In this document: positions 1 to 6,285 of the stretch, in pieces
Layout of the letters: each line of letters starts with the position of its first letter
Numbering within the stretch: position 1 is the first letter of the stretch
NCBI GenBank assembly: GCA_035500775.1
Contig: DATJWY010000293.1
Location: 1 to 6,702, forward strand
Source of the DNA: DATJWY01 sp035500775
GTDB taxonomy: Bacteria; Pseudomonadota; Alphaproteobacteria; Acetobacterales; Acetobacteraceae
DNA: 6,702 nucleotides
Reading direction: 5' to 3'
Notes under the pieces: generated by a model
Database searches by the model: none
Told to the model about the DNA's origin: nothing
What the model saw: the letters and a program-made list of their open reading frames with translations, nothing else
Translations under genes and position numbers: made by a program

Positions 1-51
1 GAAGCCGTAGCCGATCTTTTCGCGGAGGGGCAGCCGGTCCGAAGGGGTCAT
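1..51 (-). CDS. N-terminus of a probable GPH/MFS sugar symporter (partial, runs off the left edge)
   Basis: The minus strand reads from an ATG at 51-49 to the window edge without a stop and gives MTPSDRLPLREKIGYGF. The segment LxLxEKIGYGxG is the usual opening of glycoside-pentoside-hexuronide (GPH) cation symporters of the MFS superfamily, just before their first membrane helix. Known members import glycosides, pentosides and oligosaccharides with Na+ or H+ across the inner membrane. No Shine-Dalgarno sequence is visible upstream. The gene lies 91 bp downstream of the TPR membrane protein on the same strand, so co-transcription is possible. An intracellular GH3 and a polyol dehydrogenase nearby fit a role in importing their substrate. 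The call rests on 17 residues only; sequence left of the window would settle it. Confidence 0.6.
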   Translation of the reverse strand, partial: MTPSDRLPLREKIGYGF

Positions 52-142
52 GGGGCGCCGAGCAGCAGTAGGCGGTTCGCGGCCCAAGGCGAGCCCGATA
101 TGGCCGGACCCTGCGCCAACTTCACGGAGCGCGCACCGTCGC

Positions 143-2254
143 CTAGCGTCCCAGCGCGCGCAGCCGTTCGATGCCCTCGCGGGCCGGCGCAAAATCCGGC
201 CGGATCCTCAGGGCCGTCTCAAAATGGGCCCGCGCCTCCGCCTGCCGTCCCGGCAGTCCGGACAACAAGACGCCCAGGACATAATGCCCCTCGATCGAGG
301 CCGGCTCGATCCGGACCACCGCCTCGAATTCGGCGATCGCATCCGGAAACCGCTCCGGCACCTTCAACAGGGCGCTGCCCAAGGCGCCGTGATTGTCCGC
401 CGAGCCCGGATCCAGGCGCACGGCGGTCTCCAGTTGCTCGACGGCCTCCGGCAGGCGGCCCGGCACCTGCAGCAGCAGCTTCCCCAGGTTCTCGCGCGCG
501 GCCGCCGAGCCGGGATCAATCCTCACGGCTTCCTCAAACTGTGCCATGGCCTCCGGCAGCCCGCCGGGCGTCCGGATCAATGCCATGCCCAGATGGTCCC
601 GGATCACCGCCGAATCAGGATTCAAACGCTTCGCGGTCTCGAGCTGCTCCTGCGCCTCGCCCTGGCGTCGGGGGAGGCCGAGCAGGGCCACCCCCAGATG
701 ATCGTGCATCGTCGCGGACCCCGGGCTGAGCCGCACGGCCGTCTCAAACTCGGTCACCGCCTCCGGCAGCCGGCCGGTCGCCTGGGCCAGGGCGACCCCC
801 AGCGTCCCGTGCGCCTCCGCCAGATCGGGCACCAGTCGCACCGCCGCCTCATCCTCGGCGATCGCCTCGTCCAGCCGGCCCGGGATTCTGGCCAGGACTT
901 CGCCCAGATTGAGGTGCGCTTCCGCATATCCGGGGTTGAGCTTCACCGCGGCGGCAAAATGGTCGATGGCCTCGGGCATGCGCCCGGGAATCTGGGAGAG
1001 CACCAGGCCGAGGTTGTTGTGCGCCATCCAGCAGGCGGGGTTCCGCGCCAGCGTTTCCCGGTAGAGCGTCTGCGCATCCCGGTACATGCGGCTCTGGCCC
1101 CACGTGAGCATCCCCAGCACCGCGAGCAGCACGCCGGCTCCGGCGACGGCCAGCGGCCGCGGGAGGGCGGGAATCCGCGCGGCGGCCAGGGTCAGCCCCG
1201 CCGCCAGCGGCACGATGACGCCCAGGCTGGCGAGATATTGGAAATGATCCGCCACGTACGAGAAGACGAACGGGTAGACATTCACGAACCCCAGGGCCGG
1301 AAACAGCGTGCCGGCAAAAAACAGAAATCCGGCCAGCGGACCGCGGCGCCGCCGGGCCACCCAGCCCAGGCCCGCCGCCACCGCCAGCACCCCCAGCGGG
1401 AACAGGTATTGCCACCCCGCCGCCGCATCGACGTTCCACCGCGGATAGATGAAGACCAGATCCGCGGGCCACACGAGTTTCGCGAAATAGAACCAGAGCA
1501 CCCGGCCCGCCAGCAGGCCGCGGTCGAGCGCGGTGAGGGCGAAATCCGCGCCGTGCGCGCCGATGAAGGCCCGCTCCACCCAGGCGGACACCAGCCCAGC
1601 GGCCGCGCCGAGCGCCAGCCACGGCGTCAGGGGCCGCACGTCCCGGCGCCAGTCCAGCCGGCCCCGCCGCCACCAGAAGACCACCAGTAGCGCGGCGGGC
1701 AGCGTCGCCGTGACCGTCTTGGTCAGCAGCGCGAGCACGAACAGACCCAGCGCCGCCCCGTATTGCCAGCGGCGCCGGTCCCGGTCAAAGCCCAGGTAAA
1801 TCAGCGCGGCGCCCAGGTAGAAGACGGCGGAGAGCGTGTTCTTTTGCTCCGAAATCCACGCCACCGATTCCACGCCCACCGGATGCAGGGCGAAGAGGCC
1901 GCCGGCCAGCCACGCGCCCGGCACCGCGAGCCGGCGGAGGATCGCGACCACGAGGCAGGCCGCCAGCACGTGCAGCAGAATGTTGACCAGATGGTAGCCC
2001 ACCACCGCGTCCCCCCACAGCCGGTGCTCGAGCCAGAAGGCGGAGTGCAATAGCGGGTAGTACTGCTGGGTCGCCCCCACCTCGAACCAGATGCGTTCCA
2101 GCCCGTGTAGGGAGCGCAGCTCCGGCTTCGTGACGTGCCCGTCGTCATCCCACAGGAGCCCGCCGTGGAGGGCCGGCAGGTAGGCCAGCAGCGTCACGCC
2201 GAGAAGCAGCGCGGCCATCCCGGCGTTGCGGAAGCTTGTGTTCCTGGAATTCAT
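143..2254 (-). CDS. TMTC-like polytopic membrane protein with eight C-terminal TPR units (candidate GT-C glycosyltransferase)
   Basis: This is a 703-residue protein. Residues 12-29 form a first membrane helix, followed by the acidic motif WDDDGH (35-40) in the first external loop, where GT-C glycosyltransferases carry catalytic or metal-binding acids. Further hydrophobic segments lie near 85-108, 114-126, 141-155, 166-196, 210-226, 245-262, 283-299, 306-324, 343-359 and 367-384. Between them are YYPLLHSAFWLEHRLWG (65-81), GYHLVNILLH (86-95), HPVGVESVAWI (124-134) and DHFQYLASLG (336-345). These resemble the conserved blocks of eukaryotic TMTC O-mannosyltransferases, which also end in TPRs. 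Residues 413-692 are eight exact 35-residue TPR units. I infer a lipid-phosphate-sugar-dependent transferase, possibly acting on proteins; acceptor and donor are unknown. The start at 2254 was chosen because the helix begins about 12 residues later. The frame is open to an ATG at 2347, which has a weak AGGGG upstream and would add 31 Arg/Trp-rich residues. The gene may form an operon with the symporter. Confidence 0.85.
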   Translation of the reverse strand: MNSRNTSFRNAGMAALLLGVTLLAYLPALHGGLLWDDDGHVTKPELRSLHGLERIWFEVGATQQYYPLLHSAFWLEHRLWGDAVVGYHLVNILLHVLAACLVVAILRRLAVPGAWLAGGLFALHPVGVESVAWISEQKNTLSAVFYLGAALIYLGFDRDRRRWQYGAALGLFVLALLTKTVTATLPAALLVVFWWRRGRLDWRRDVRPLTPWLALGAAAGLVSAWVERAFIGAHGADFALTALDRGLLAGRVLWFYFAKLVWPADLVFIYPRWNVDAAAGWQYLFPLGVLAVAAGLGWVARRRRGPLAGFLFFAGTLFPALGFVNVYPFVFSYVADHFQYLASLGVIVPLAAGLTLAAARIPALPRPLAVAGAGVLLAVLGMLTWGQSRMYRDAQTLYRETLARNPACWMAHNNLGLVLSQIPGRMPEAIDHFAAAVKLNPGYAEAHLNLGEVLARIPGRLDEAIAEDEAAVRLVPDLAEAHGTLGVALAQATGRLPEAVTEFETAVRLSPGSATMHDHLGVALLGLPRRQGEAQEQLETAKRLNPDSAVIRDHLGMALIRTPGGLPEAMAQFEEAVRIDPGSAAARENLGKLLLQVPGRLPEAVEQLETAVRLDPGSADNHGALGSALLKVPERFPDAIAEFEAVVRIEPASIEGHYVLGVLLSGLPGRQAEARAHFETALRIRPDFAPAREGIERLRALGR
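179..1018 (-). repeat. Eight in-frame TPR units of 105 bp (35 residues each)
   Basis: On the minus strand the reading frame falls into eight consecutive 35-residue units with no spacer. They follow the pattern xxLGxxLxxxPGRxxEAxxxxExAxRLxPxxAxxx, starting at Asn-Asn (1018-1013) and ending just before an 11-residue tail and the TAG stop. The helix-A Leu-Gly, the Glu-Ala of helix B and the Pro after Arg-Leu/Ile-(Asn/Asp/Val) recur at fixed positions. The unit is one residue longer than the standard 34-residue TPR, with the extra residue in the turn holding Pro-Gly-Arg. Units differ enough in DNA to be diverged repeats, not a recent amplification. Confidence 0.92.
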
Positions 2255-2641
2255 CGGCGGCGCATCCGGCGCGCCCGCCGTCCACCATGCACCCGGGCGC
2301 CGGGCACACCACCGGAAAACGCTCCGCCGCCGCCGGGTTCTCTTCATCCCGGCCCCTGGTCGCGATCACCCCGCTCCGGCGGGCGATGCCCGGAAAGCTC
2401 TATTGTTAGAATGCCGGCACTTTTGCCCCGGGCCGGCCGCCACGGAACACTCACCCCTGCGTTAGCCCTGCCGACTGGCGATCCGGCCCCGTCCGTCCAC
2501 CCCCTTCCGGTGGCGGCGCGGCCCGGCACGCAGGACGGGGATACGGCGCCCTTATCCTCTTGTCCCCTCGCCCCGTGGTCCCCACCACGGGGGCTTTGCG
2601 TTTTTGCCGGATTCCCCCTGTTCTACTGAACCGCCCCGCCT
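2255..2641. other. Divergent intergenic region between the TPR gene and the GH3 gene
   Basis: This stretch separates two divergently transcribed genes and must hold the promoter of each. The only AT-rich island is at 2396-2412. On the plus strand it contains TAGAAT (2407-2412, five of six matches to TATAAT) without a recognisable -35 box at 16-18 bp. On the minus strand the same island offers AACAAT, also weak. Neither promoter is convincing. If the plus-strand box were used, the GH3 mRNA would have a leader of about 220 nt that includes the hairpin at 2571-2605. No other gene with coding character was found; open frames here are short and lack family resemblance. Confidence 0.5.
2571..2605 (+). 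terminator. Strong hairpin with T-rich tail upstream of GH3 (terminator or leader attenuator)
   Basis: CCCCGTGGT (2571-2579) pairs perfectly with ACCACGGGG (2584-2592) across a four-C loop. After one further G comes GCTTTGCGTTTTT, ending in five T at 2601-2605. This has the form of a plus-strand intrinsic terminator, yet no plus-strand gene precedes it and GH3 starts 36 nt after the T-run. It may stop stray or leader transcription, or act as an attenuator if the GH3 promoter lies upstream of it. The structure is seen directly; its function is inferred. Confidence 0.5.
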
Positions 2642-4768
2642 ATGTCCGCCGCCGCCCCCGTCTTCGGTGATCCCACCCGCCCGCTGGCGATCCGCATCGA
2701 GGACCTGCTCGCGCGCCTGACCCTGGCGGAGAAGATCGGCCAATTGATGCACGACAGCCCCGCGATCGAGCGGCTCGGCGTGCCGGCCTACAACTGGTGG
2801 AACGAGGCCTGCCATGGCATCGGGCGCAACGGCCGCGCCACGGTCTTTCCCCAGGTGATCGGCCTGGGCGCCACCTGGAACCGCGCCCTGCTCCACGAGG
2901 TGGCCACGGCCATCTCCGACGAGGCGCGCGCCAAGCACCACGCCGACGCGGCCGCGGGCCGCCGCGGCCAGTACCAGGGGCTCACGTTCTGGACGCCGAA
3001 CATCAACATCTTTCGCGACCCCCGCTGGGGGCGCGGCCAGGAGACCTTCGGCGAGGATCCGTTCCTGACCGGCGAACTCGGCGCCGCCATGGTGCGCGGC
3101 CTGCAGGGCGACCATCCCCATCTGCTCAAGACCGCCGCCTGTGCCAAGCATTTCGCCGTGCACAGCGGTCCCGAAGCCGAGCGGCACGGCTTCAATGCCC
3201 AGCCCACGCCCAAGGACCTGGCGGAAACCTACCTGCCCGCCTTCGAAAAACTCGTGCGGGCCGGCGTCGAGGCCGTGATGGGCGCCTACAACCGCACGCT
3301 CGACGAGCCCTGCTGCGCCAGCCGCCGCCTGCTGGTCGACACCCTGCGCGGCCGCTGGGGCTTCCAAGGCCACGTCGTCAGCGATTGCGCCGCCATCGCC
3401 GATTTTCACGAGCACCACCACGTCACCGCCGACGCCCCCGAGTCGGCCGCCCTCGCCGTGCGCATGGGCTGCGATCTCAACTGCGGTTGCACCTACAACT
3501 CGCTGTACGACGCGATCCAGCGCCGCCTCATCTCCGAGGCGGAGATCGACACCGCGCTGCGCCGTCTCCTCGCGACCCGCTTCAAGCTCGGCCTGTTCGA
3601 CCCGCCCGAACGCGTGCCCTGGGCCGCGACGCCGCGCGCGGTCATCGACTGCCCCGAGCATCGCGCCCTCGCGCGCCGGGCCGCCGCCGAGTCGGTCGTG
3701 CTGCTCAAGAACGCGGACGGCATCCTGCCGCTCCGCCGCGATCCGACCAGCCTGCTCGTCGTCGGGCCGCAAGCCGCCAGCGGCGACGCGCTCCTCGGCA
3801 ACTACTACGGCGTCTCCCCGCGCCTGGTCACCATCCTCGAGGGCATCATGGAGCGGGTCGCCGAGGGCACGCGCCTGGAGTACCGCGCGGGCTGCCCGCT
3901 GAACCAGCCGCCCACGCCCGGCACCGACTACACGTTCCCCACCGCGAAGGCGGCCGAGGTGGTCATCGCCGTCCTCGGCCTCGACCACACACTGGAGGGC
4001 GAGGAGGGCGACGCCGTCGCCTCCACCTCGGGCGGCGACCGCGCCGCCATCGAACTGCCGCCCTGCCAGCGGGCCTTCCTGCTCGAGCTGCGCAAGCACG
4101 CCCGGAAGCTCGTGCTCGTGCTCACCGGCGGGAGCGCGCTCGCCGTTCCCGAGGAGCACGAGTGCTGCGACGCGGTGCTGCAGGTGTGGTACCCCGGCTG
4201 CGAGGGGGGCGGCGGCGTCGCCGACGTGCTCTTCGGCGAGGTTTCGCCCTCGGGCCGGCTGCCCCTCACGGTTCCGCGGCGCACCGCCGACCTGCCGCCC
4301 ATGGCCGACTACCACATGCGCGGCCGGACCTACCGCTTTGCGGAGATCGAGCCGCTCTTCCCCTTCGGCTTCGGCCTGGGTTACGCGCGCCTGGCCTATG
4401 GCCCGCTCACCCTGAGCGCCGGCACGCTGGCTTCCGACCAGGAGCTGACCGCGCGGACCACCATCACCAATTCCAGCGACCGCGCCGCCCTTGAGACGGC
4501 GCAGTGCTACCTCGTCCCGCCGCGCAGCTGGCTGGATGCCCCGCGGGCCACGCTGATCGGCTTCCAAAAAATCCCCGTGCCGGCCCAGGGCCGGGTCGAG
4601 GTTGAATTCAAGCTCGCGGCCGACCTGTTCCGCCAGGTCGACGGCGGCGGCCGGCACGTCTGGGTGCCCGGCCGCCACGGTTTGGTGGTGGGCGCGGCCT
4701 CGCCGGGTCCGCGCGCGCAGGCGCTCGGCGCTCCGGCCCCGGCCACGGCCGAGATCACCCTGGTGTAG
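2642..4768 (+). CDS. Glycoside hydrolase family 3 enzyme (beta-xylosidase/beta-glucosidase type), cytoplasmic
   Basis: This 708-residue protein has the usual full GH3 layout. The (beta/alpha)8 domain (about 15-320) contains YNWWNEACHGI (50-60), FWTPNINIFRDPRWGRGQE (116-134), the KHFAVHSGPE block (169-178) and VVSDCAAI (245-252), in which Asp248 is the expected nucleophile. The alpha/beta sandwich (about 345-560) contains LEGEEGD (451-457), which supplies the likely acid/base Glu, and PGCEGGGGVADVLFGE (518-533). After FPFGFGLGY (573-581) comes a C-terminal fibronectin-III-like domain (about 588-695). GH3 enzymes of this clade release terminal beta-linked xylose or glucose; I cannot choose between them. 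There is no signal peptide, so it should act in the cytoplasm on imported oligosaccharides. An in-frame TGA 15 bp upstream fixes ATG 2642 as the start; no Shine-Dalgarno is visible. Fifteen Cys residues include CC (224-225) and CDLNCGC (277-283), of which NCG is common in this clade. Confidence 0.93.
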   Translation: MSAAAPVFGDPTRPLAIRIEDLLARLTLAEKIGQLMHDSPAIERLGVPAYNWWNEACHGIGRNGRATVFPQVIGLGATWNRALLHEVATAISDEARAKHHADAAAGRRGQYQGLTFWTPNINIFRDPRWGRGQETFGEDPFLTGELGAAMVRGLQGDHPHLLKTAACAKHFAVHSGPEAERHGFNAQPTPKDLAETYLPAFEKLVRAGVEAVMGAYNRTLDEPCCASRRLLVDTLRGRWGFQGHVVSDCAAIADFHEHHHVTADAPESAALAVRMGCDLNCGCTYNSLYDAIQRRLISEAEIDTALRRLLATRFKLGLFDPPERVPWAATPRAVIDCPEHRALARRAAAESVVLLKNADGILPLRRDPTSLLVVGPQAASGDALLGNYYGVSPRLVTILEGIMERVAEGTRLEYRAGCPLNQPPTPGTDYTFPTAKAAEVVIAVLGLDHTLEGEEGDAVASTSGGDRAAIELPPCQRAFLLELRKHARKLVLVLTGGSALAVPEEHECCDAVLQVWYPGCEGGGGVADVLFGEVSPSGRLPLTVPRRTADLPPMADYHMRGRTYRFAEIEPLFPFGFGLGYARLAYGPLTLSAGTLASDQELTARTTITNSSDRAALETAQCYLVPPRSWLDAPRATLIGFQKIPVPAQGRVEVEFKLAADLFRQVDGGGRHVWVPGRHGLVVGAASPGPRAQALGAPAPATAEITLV

Positions 4769-4895
4769 GCGGGCCGGCTCCGGACGGGCCTCGGGCAACG
4801 GTCGCGCCGGCCCCTTCGTTCCGTTCTGTCCGGAAGGCGGGGACACCGAGATCGGGCTTGTCTCGATGGGTCCGCGAACATCTCCTGACGCCGTC

Positions 4896-5930
4896 ATGCA
4901 GGCGCTCGTCCTGGAGAAGACCCGGCTGCTCCGCCTGCGGGAGATCGCCCTCGAGGAACCGCTCGGCCCGCACGACGTGCGCGTCCGCATCCGCTCGGTC
5001 GGCGTGTGCGGCAGCGACGTGCATTACTACCTGCACGGCGCGATCGGCCCGTTCGTCGTGCGCGCGCCCCTCGTGCTCGGCCACGAGGCCGCCGGCGTCG
5101 TGGAGGAGACCGGGGCGGCGGTGGCCGATCTGCAGCCCGGCGACCGGGTGTGCATGGAGCCCGGCGTGCCCGACCCGAACAGCCGGGCCACGCGGCTGGG
5201 CCTGTACAATCTCGATCCCGCGGTCCGCTTCTGGGCCACGCCGCCGGTGCACGGCTGCCTGCGCCCGACGGTGGTGCATCCCGCGGCCTTCACCTACAAG
5301 CTGCCCGACGGCGTCAGCTTCGGCGAGGGGGCGATGGTCGAGCCCCTGGCAGTGGGCCTGCACGCGGCCAACAAGGCGCGCCTGCGCCCCGGCGACGTCG
5401 CGGTTGTGCTGGGTGCGGGCACCATCGGCACCCTGACGGCGCTGGCGGCCCTGGCCGGCGGCTGCAGCCGGGTGATCATCAGCGACGTGCTGGCGCCGAA
5501 ACTCGCCACCGCCGCCGCCCTCGGCCCGATCACGCCGGTGAACGTCCGCACGGAGAACCTGGCCGACGTCGTGCGGCGCGCCACCGGCGGCTGGGGGGCG
5601 GACGTGGTGTTCGAGGCGTCGGGGCAGACCGCCGCGGCCGCCCAGGCCCTCGAGGTGGTCAGTCCGGGCGGCTGCGTGGTGCTGATCGGCATGCCGGGCG
5701 CGCCCGTGCCCTTAGATGTCGTGGCCGCGCAGGTGAAGGAGGCGCGGATCGAGACGATCTTCCGCTACGCGCACGTCTTCCCGCGCGCCCTCGCCCTCAT
5801 GGGCAGCCGGCGGATCGACGTCCGCCCGCTCATCACCGACCACTTCGCGTTCGCGGATTCCGTCGCGGCGTTCGACTACGCCAGCCACCCGAAGCCGGAA
5901 AGCGTGAAGGTGCAGATCGAACTGGCGTAA
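4896..5930 (+). CDS. Zinc-dependent NAD-linked polyol dehydrogenase (xylitol/sorbitol dehydrogenase family)
   Basis: This 344-residue protein belongs to the medium-chain dehydrogenase family. CGSDVHYYLHG (38-48) holds the catalytic-zinc ligand Cys38; GHE (62-64) holds His63 and Glu64, and MVEP (147-150) holds Glu149. The Rossmann motif GAGTIG (173-178) is followed by Asp197 after the next strand, which favours NAD over NADP. The motif EPGVPDPNSR (88-97) and the stretch FWATPPVHGCL (112-122) are typical of bacterial xylitol dehydrogenases (D-xylulose reductases); the close relative is L-iditol/sorbitol 2-dehydrogenase. The reaction would be oxidation of a polyol such as xylitol to a ketose, or the reverse. 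The four structural-zinc cysteines are replaced (Asp93, Ser96, Thr99, Asp107), so only one zinc is expected. ATG 4896 matches the family N-terminus; an in-frame ATG at 4866 would add ten residues. It lies 127 bp after GH3 on the same strand and is probably co-expressed. Confidence 0.9.
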   Translation: MQALVLEKTRLLRLREIALEEPLGPHDVRVRIRSVGVCGSDVHYYLHGAIGPFVVRAPLVLGHEAAGVVEETGAAVADLQPGDRVCMEPGVPDPNSRATRLGLYNLDPAVRFWATPPVHGCLRPTVVHPAAFTYKLPDGVSFGEGAMVEPLAVGLHAANKARLRPGDVAVVLGAGTIGTLTALAALAGGCSRVIISDVLAPKLATAAALGPITPVNVRTENLADVVRRATGGWGADVVFEASGQTAAAAQALEVVSPGGCVVLIGMPGAPVPLDVVAAQVKEARIETIFRYAHVFPRALALMGSRRIDVRPLITDHFAFADSVAAFDYASHPKPESVKVQIELA

Positions 5931-6016
5931 GGGGGGGCCGCGGGCGGGCGCGGAGGGGGAGGGGGAGCCGGGTCAGGGAACTGGATCGGCCGTTCCGGCA
6001 CCCGGTCGCCCGCGGC
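5931..6016 (+). other. Structured 3' region: G-quadruplex motif and nested hairpin
   Basis: Five G-tracts (5931-5937, 5942-5944, 5946-5948, 5955-5959, 5961-5965) are separated by loops of 4, 1, 6 and 1 nt, which fits the canonical G3+N1-7 quadruplex pattern. The same stretch can form a long hairpin. GCCGCGGGCG (5937-5946) pairs perfectly with CGCCCGCGGC (6007-6016), enclosing CCGGGT (5968-5973) with ACCCGG (6000-6005), which encloses GGAAC (5977-5981) with GTTCC (5992-5996). It begins right after the dehydrogenase stop codon and could end or stabilise that mRNA. No T-run follows, so it is not a classical intrinsic terminator. Confidence 0.4.
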
Positions 6017-6052
6017 GCGTCCGGGTACATCCGCGACCGCGGTTTCCCTCTG

Positions 6053-6066
6053 GTCTATAAATAGAC
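6053..6066. promoter_or_regulatory. AT-rich palindrome, candidate operator/promoter
   Basis: GTCTAT-AA-ATAGAC has perfect six-base arms around AA, in an AT-rich island within a very GC-rich intergenic region. The overlapping TATAAA could serve as a -10 element, but no convincing -35 box lies at the usual distance. Dyad sites of this size are typical of dimeric repressor operators. It lies about 220 bp upstream of the second GH3 gene, which it could control. No regulator gene is in the window, so the binding factor is unknown. Confidence 0.35.
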
Positions 6067-6285
6067 TAATCGTTCTCTGTGAAAAAGCCCCCACGGCCCC
6101 AGAGTGGAATCCTGCGGCTCTCCGCCGGACGCTTTCTCGAGATGCCCCCCTTCCCCGTTTTGCCCCCCGGGATTCACGGCGCCACCGCGATCCCCCAGCC
6201 CCCGCCGGTCCCCGCGCCCTGACGTCCGGGCGCTCGCGAGCCGGCGGCCGCTCCGGCGGGAACCAGACCTTCAACCCTAACCACC

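Larger units (their letters stand above)
5931..6285. other. Intergenic region between the polyol dehydrogenase and the second GH3 gene
   Basis: No gene is supported in these 355 bp. Frames open across it are continuations of shadow frames with low-complexity Pro/Arg/Gly content. The left part (5931-6016) is a G-rich, strongly self-complementary stretch directly after the stop codon. The middle holds the only AT-rich island, centred on the palindrome at 6053-6066. The right part (about 6080-6285) is C-rich leader without a Shine-Dalgarno sequence before ATG 6286. The island is the most likely place for the promoter of the downstream GH3 gene, giving a leader of about 200 nt. Confidence 0.5.

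Noticed and set aside
50..1690. 546-residue open frame on the plus strand opposite the TPR gene
   Set aside because: It is Arg/Gln/Pro/His-rich low-complexity sequence mirroring the repeat period of the opposite strand. It is a product of high GC, with no family resemblance.
2412..2428. Sigma-54-like GGCAC...TTGC upstream of GH3
   Set aside because: Spacing between the GG and GC elements is about seven bases where ten are required.
2797..4494. 565-residue frame on the plus strand overlapping GH3
   Set aside because: It is a frame-shifted shadow of GH3, dominated by Arg, Pro and Ala, with no domain signal.
2552..4990. 812-residue open frame on the minus strand opposite GH3, longer than GH3 itself
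   Set aside because: Its Gly/Ala/Arg/Val/Gln-rich composition without recognisable motifs is what an antisense frame of a GC-rich gene gives. The GH3 frame carries complete family motifs.
5006..6064. 352-residue plus-strand frame overlapping the dehydrogenase and extending into the intergenic region
   Set aside because: It is an Arg/Gly-rich shadow of the dehydrogenase; the extension merely stays open because stops are rare at this GC content.
6073..6098. Minus-strand terminator ahead of the run GGGGGCTTTTT
   Set aside because: The T-run exists on the minus strand, but no good stem precedes it, and no minus-strand gene ends here.
5876..6274. Minus-strand 132-residue frame across the intergenic region
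   Set aside because: Its Pro/Arg-rich composition has no motif, it overlaps the G-rich hairpin and the dyad, and its start has no support.
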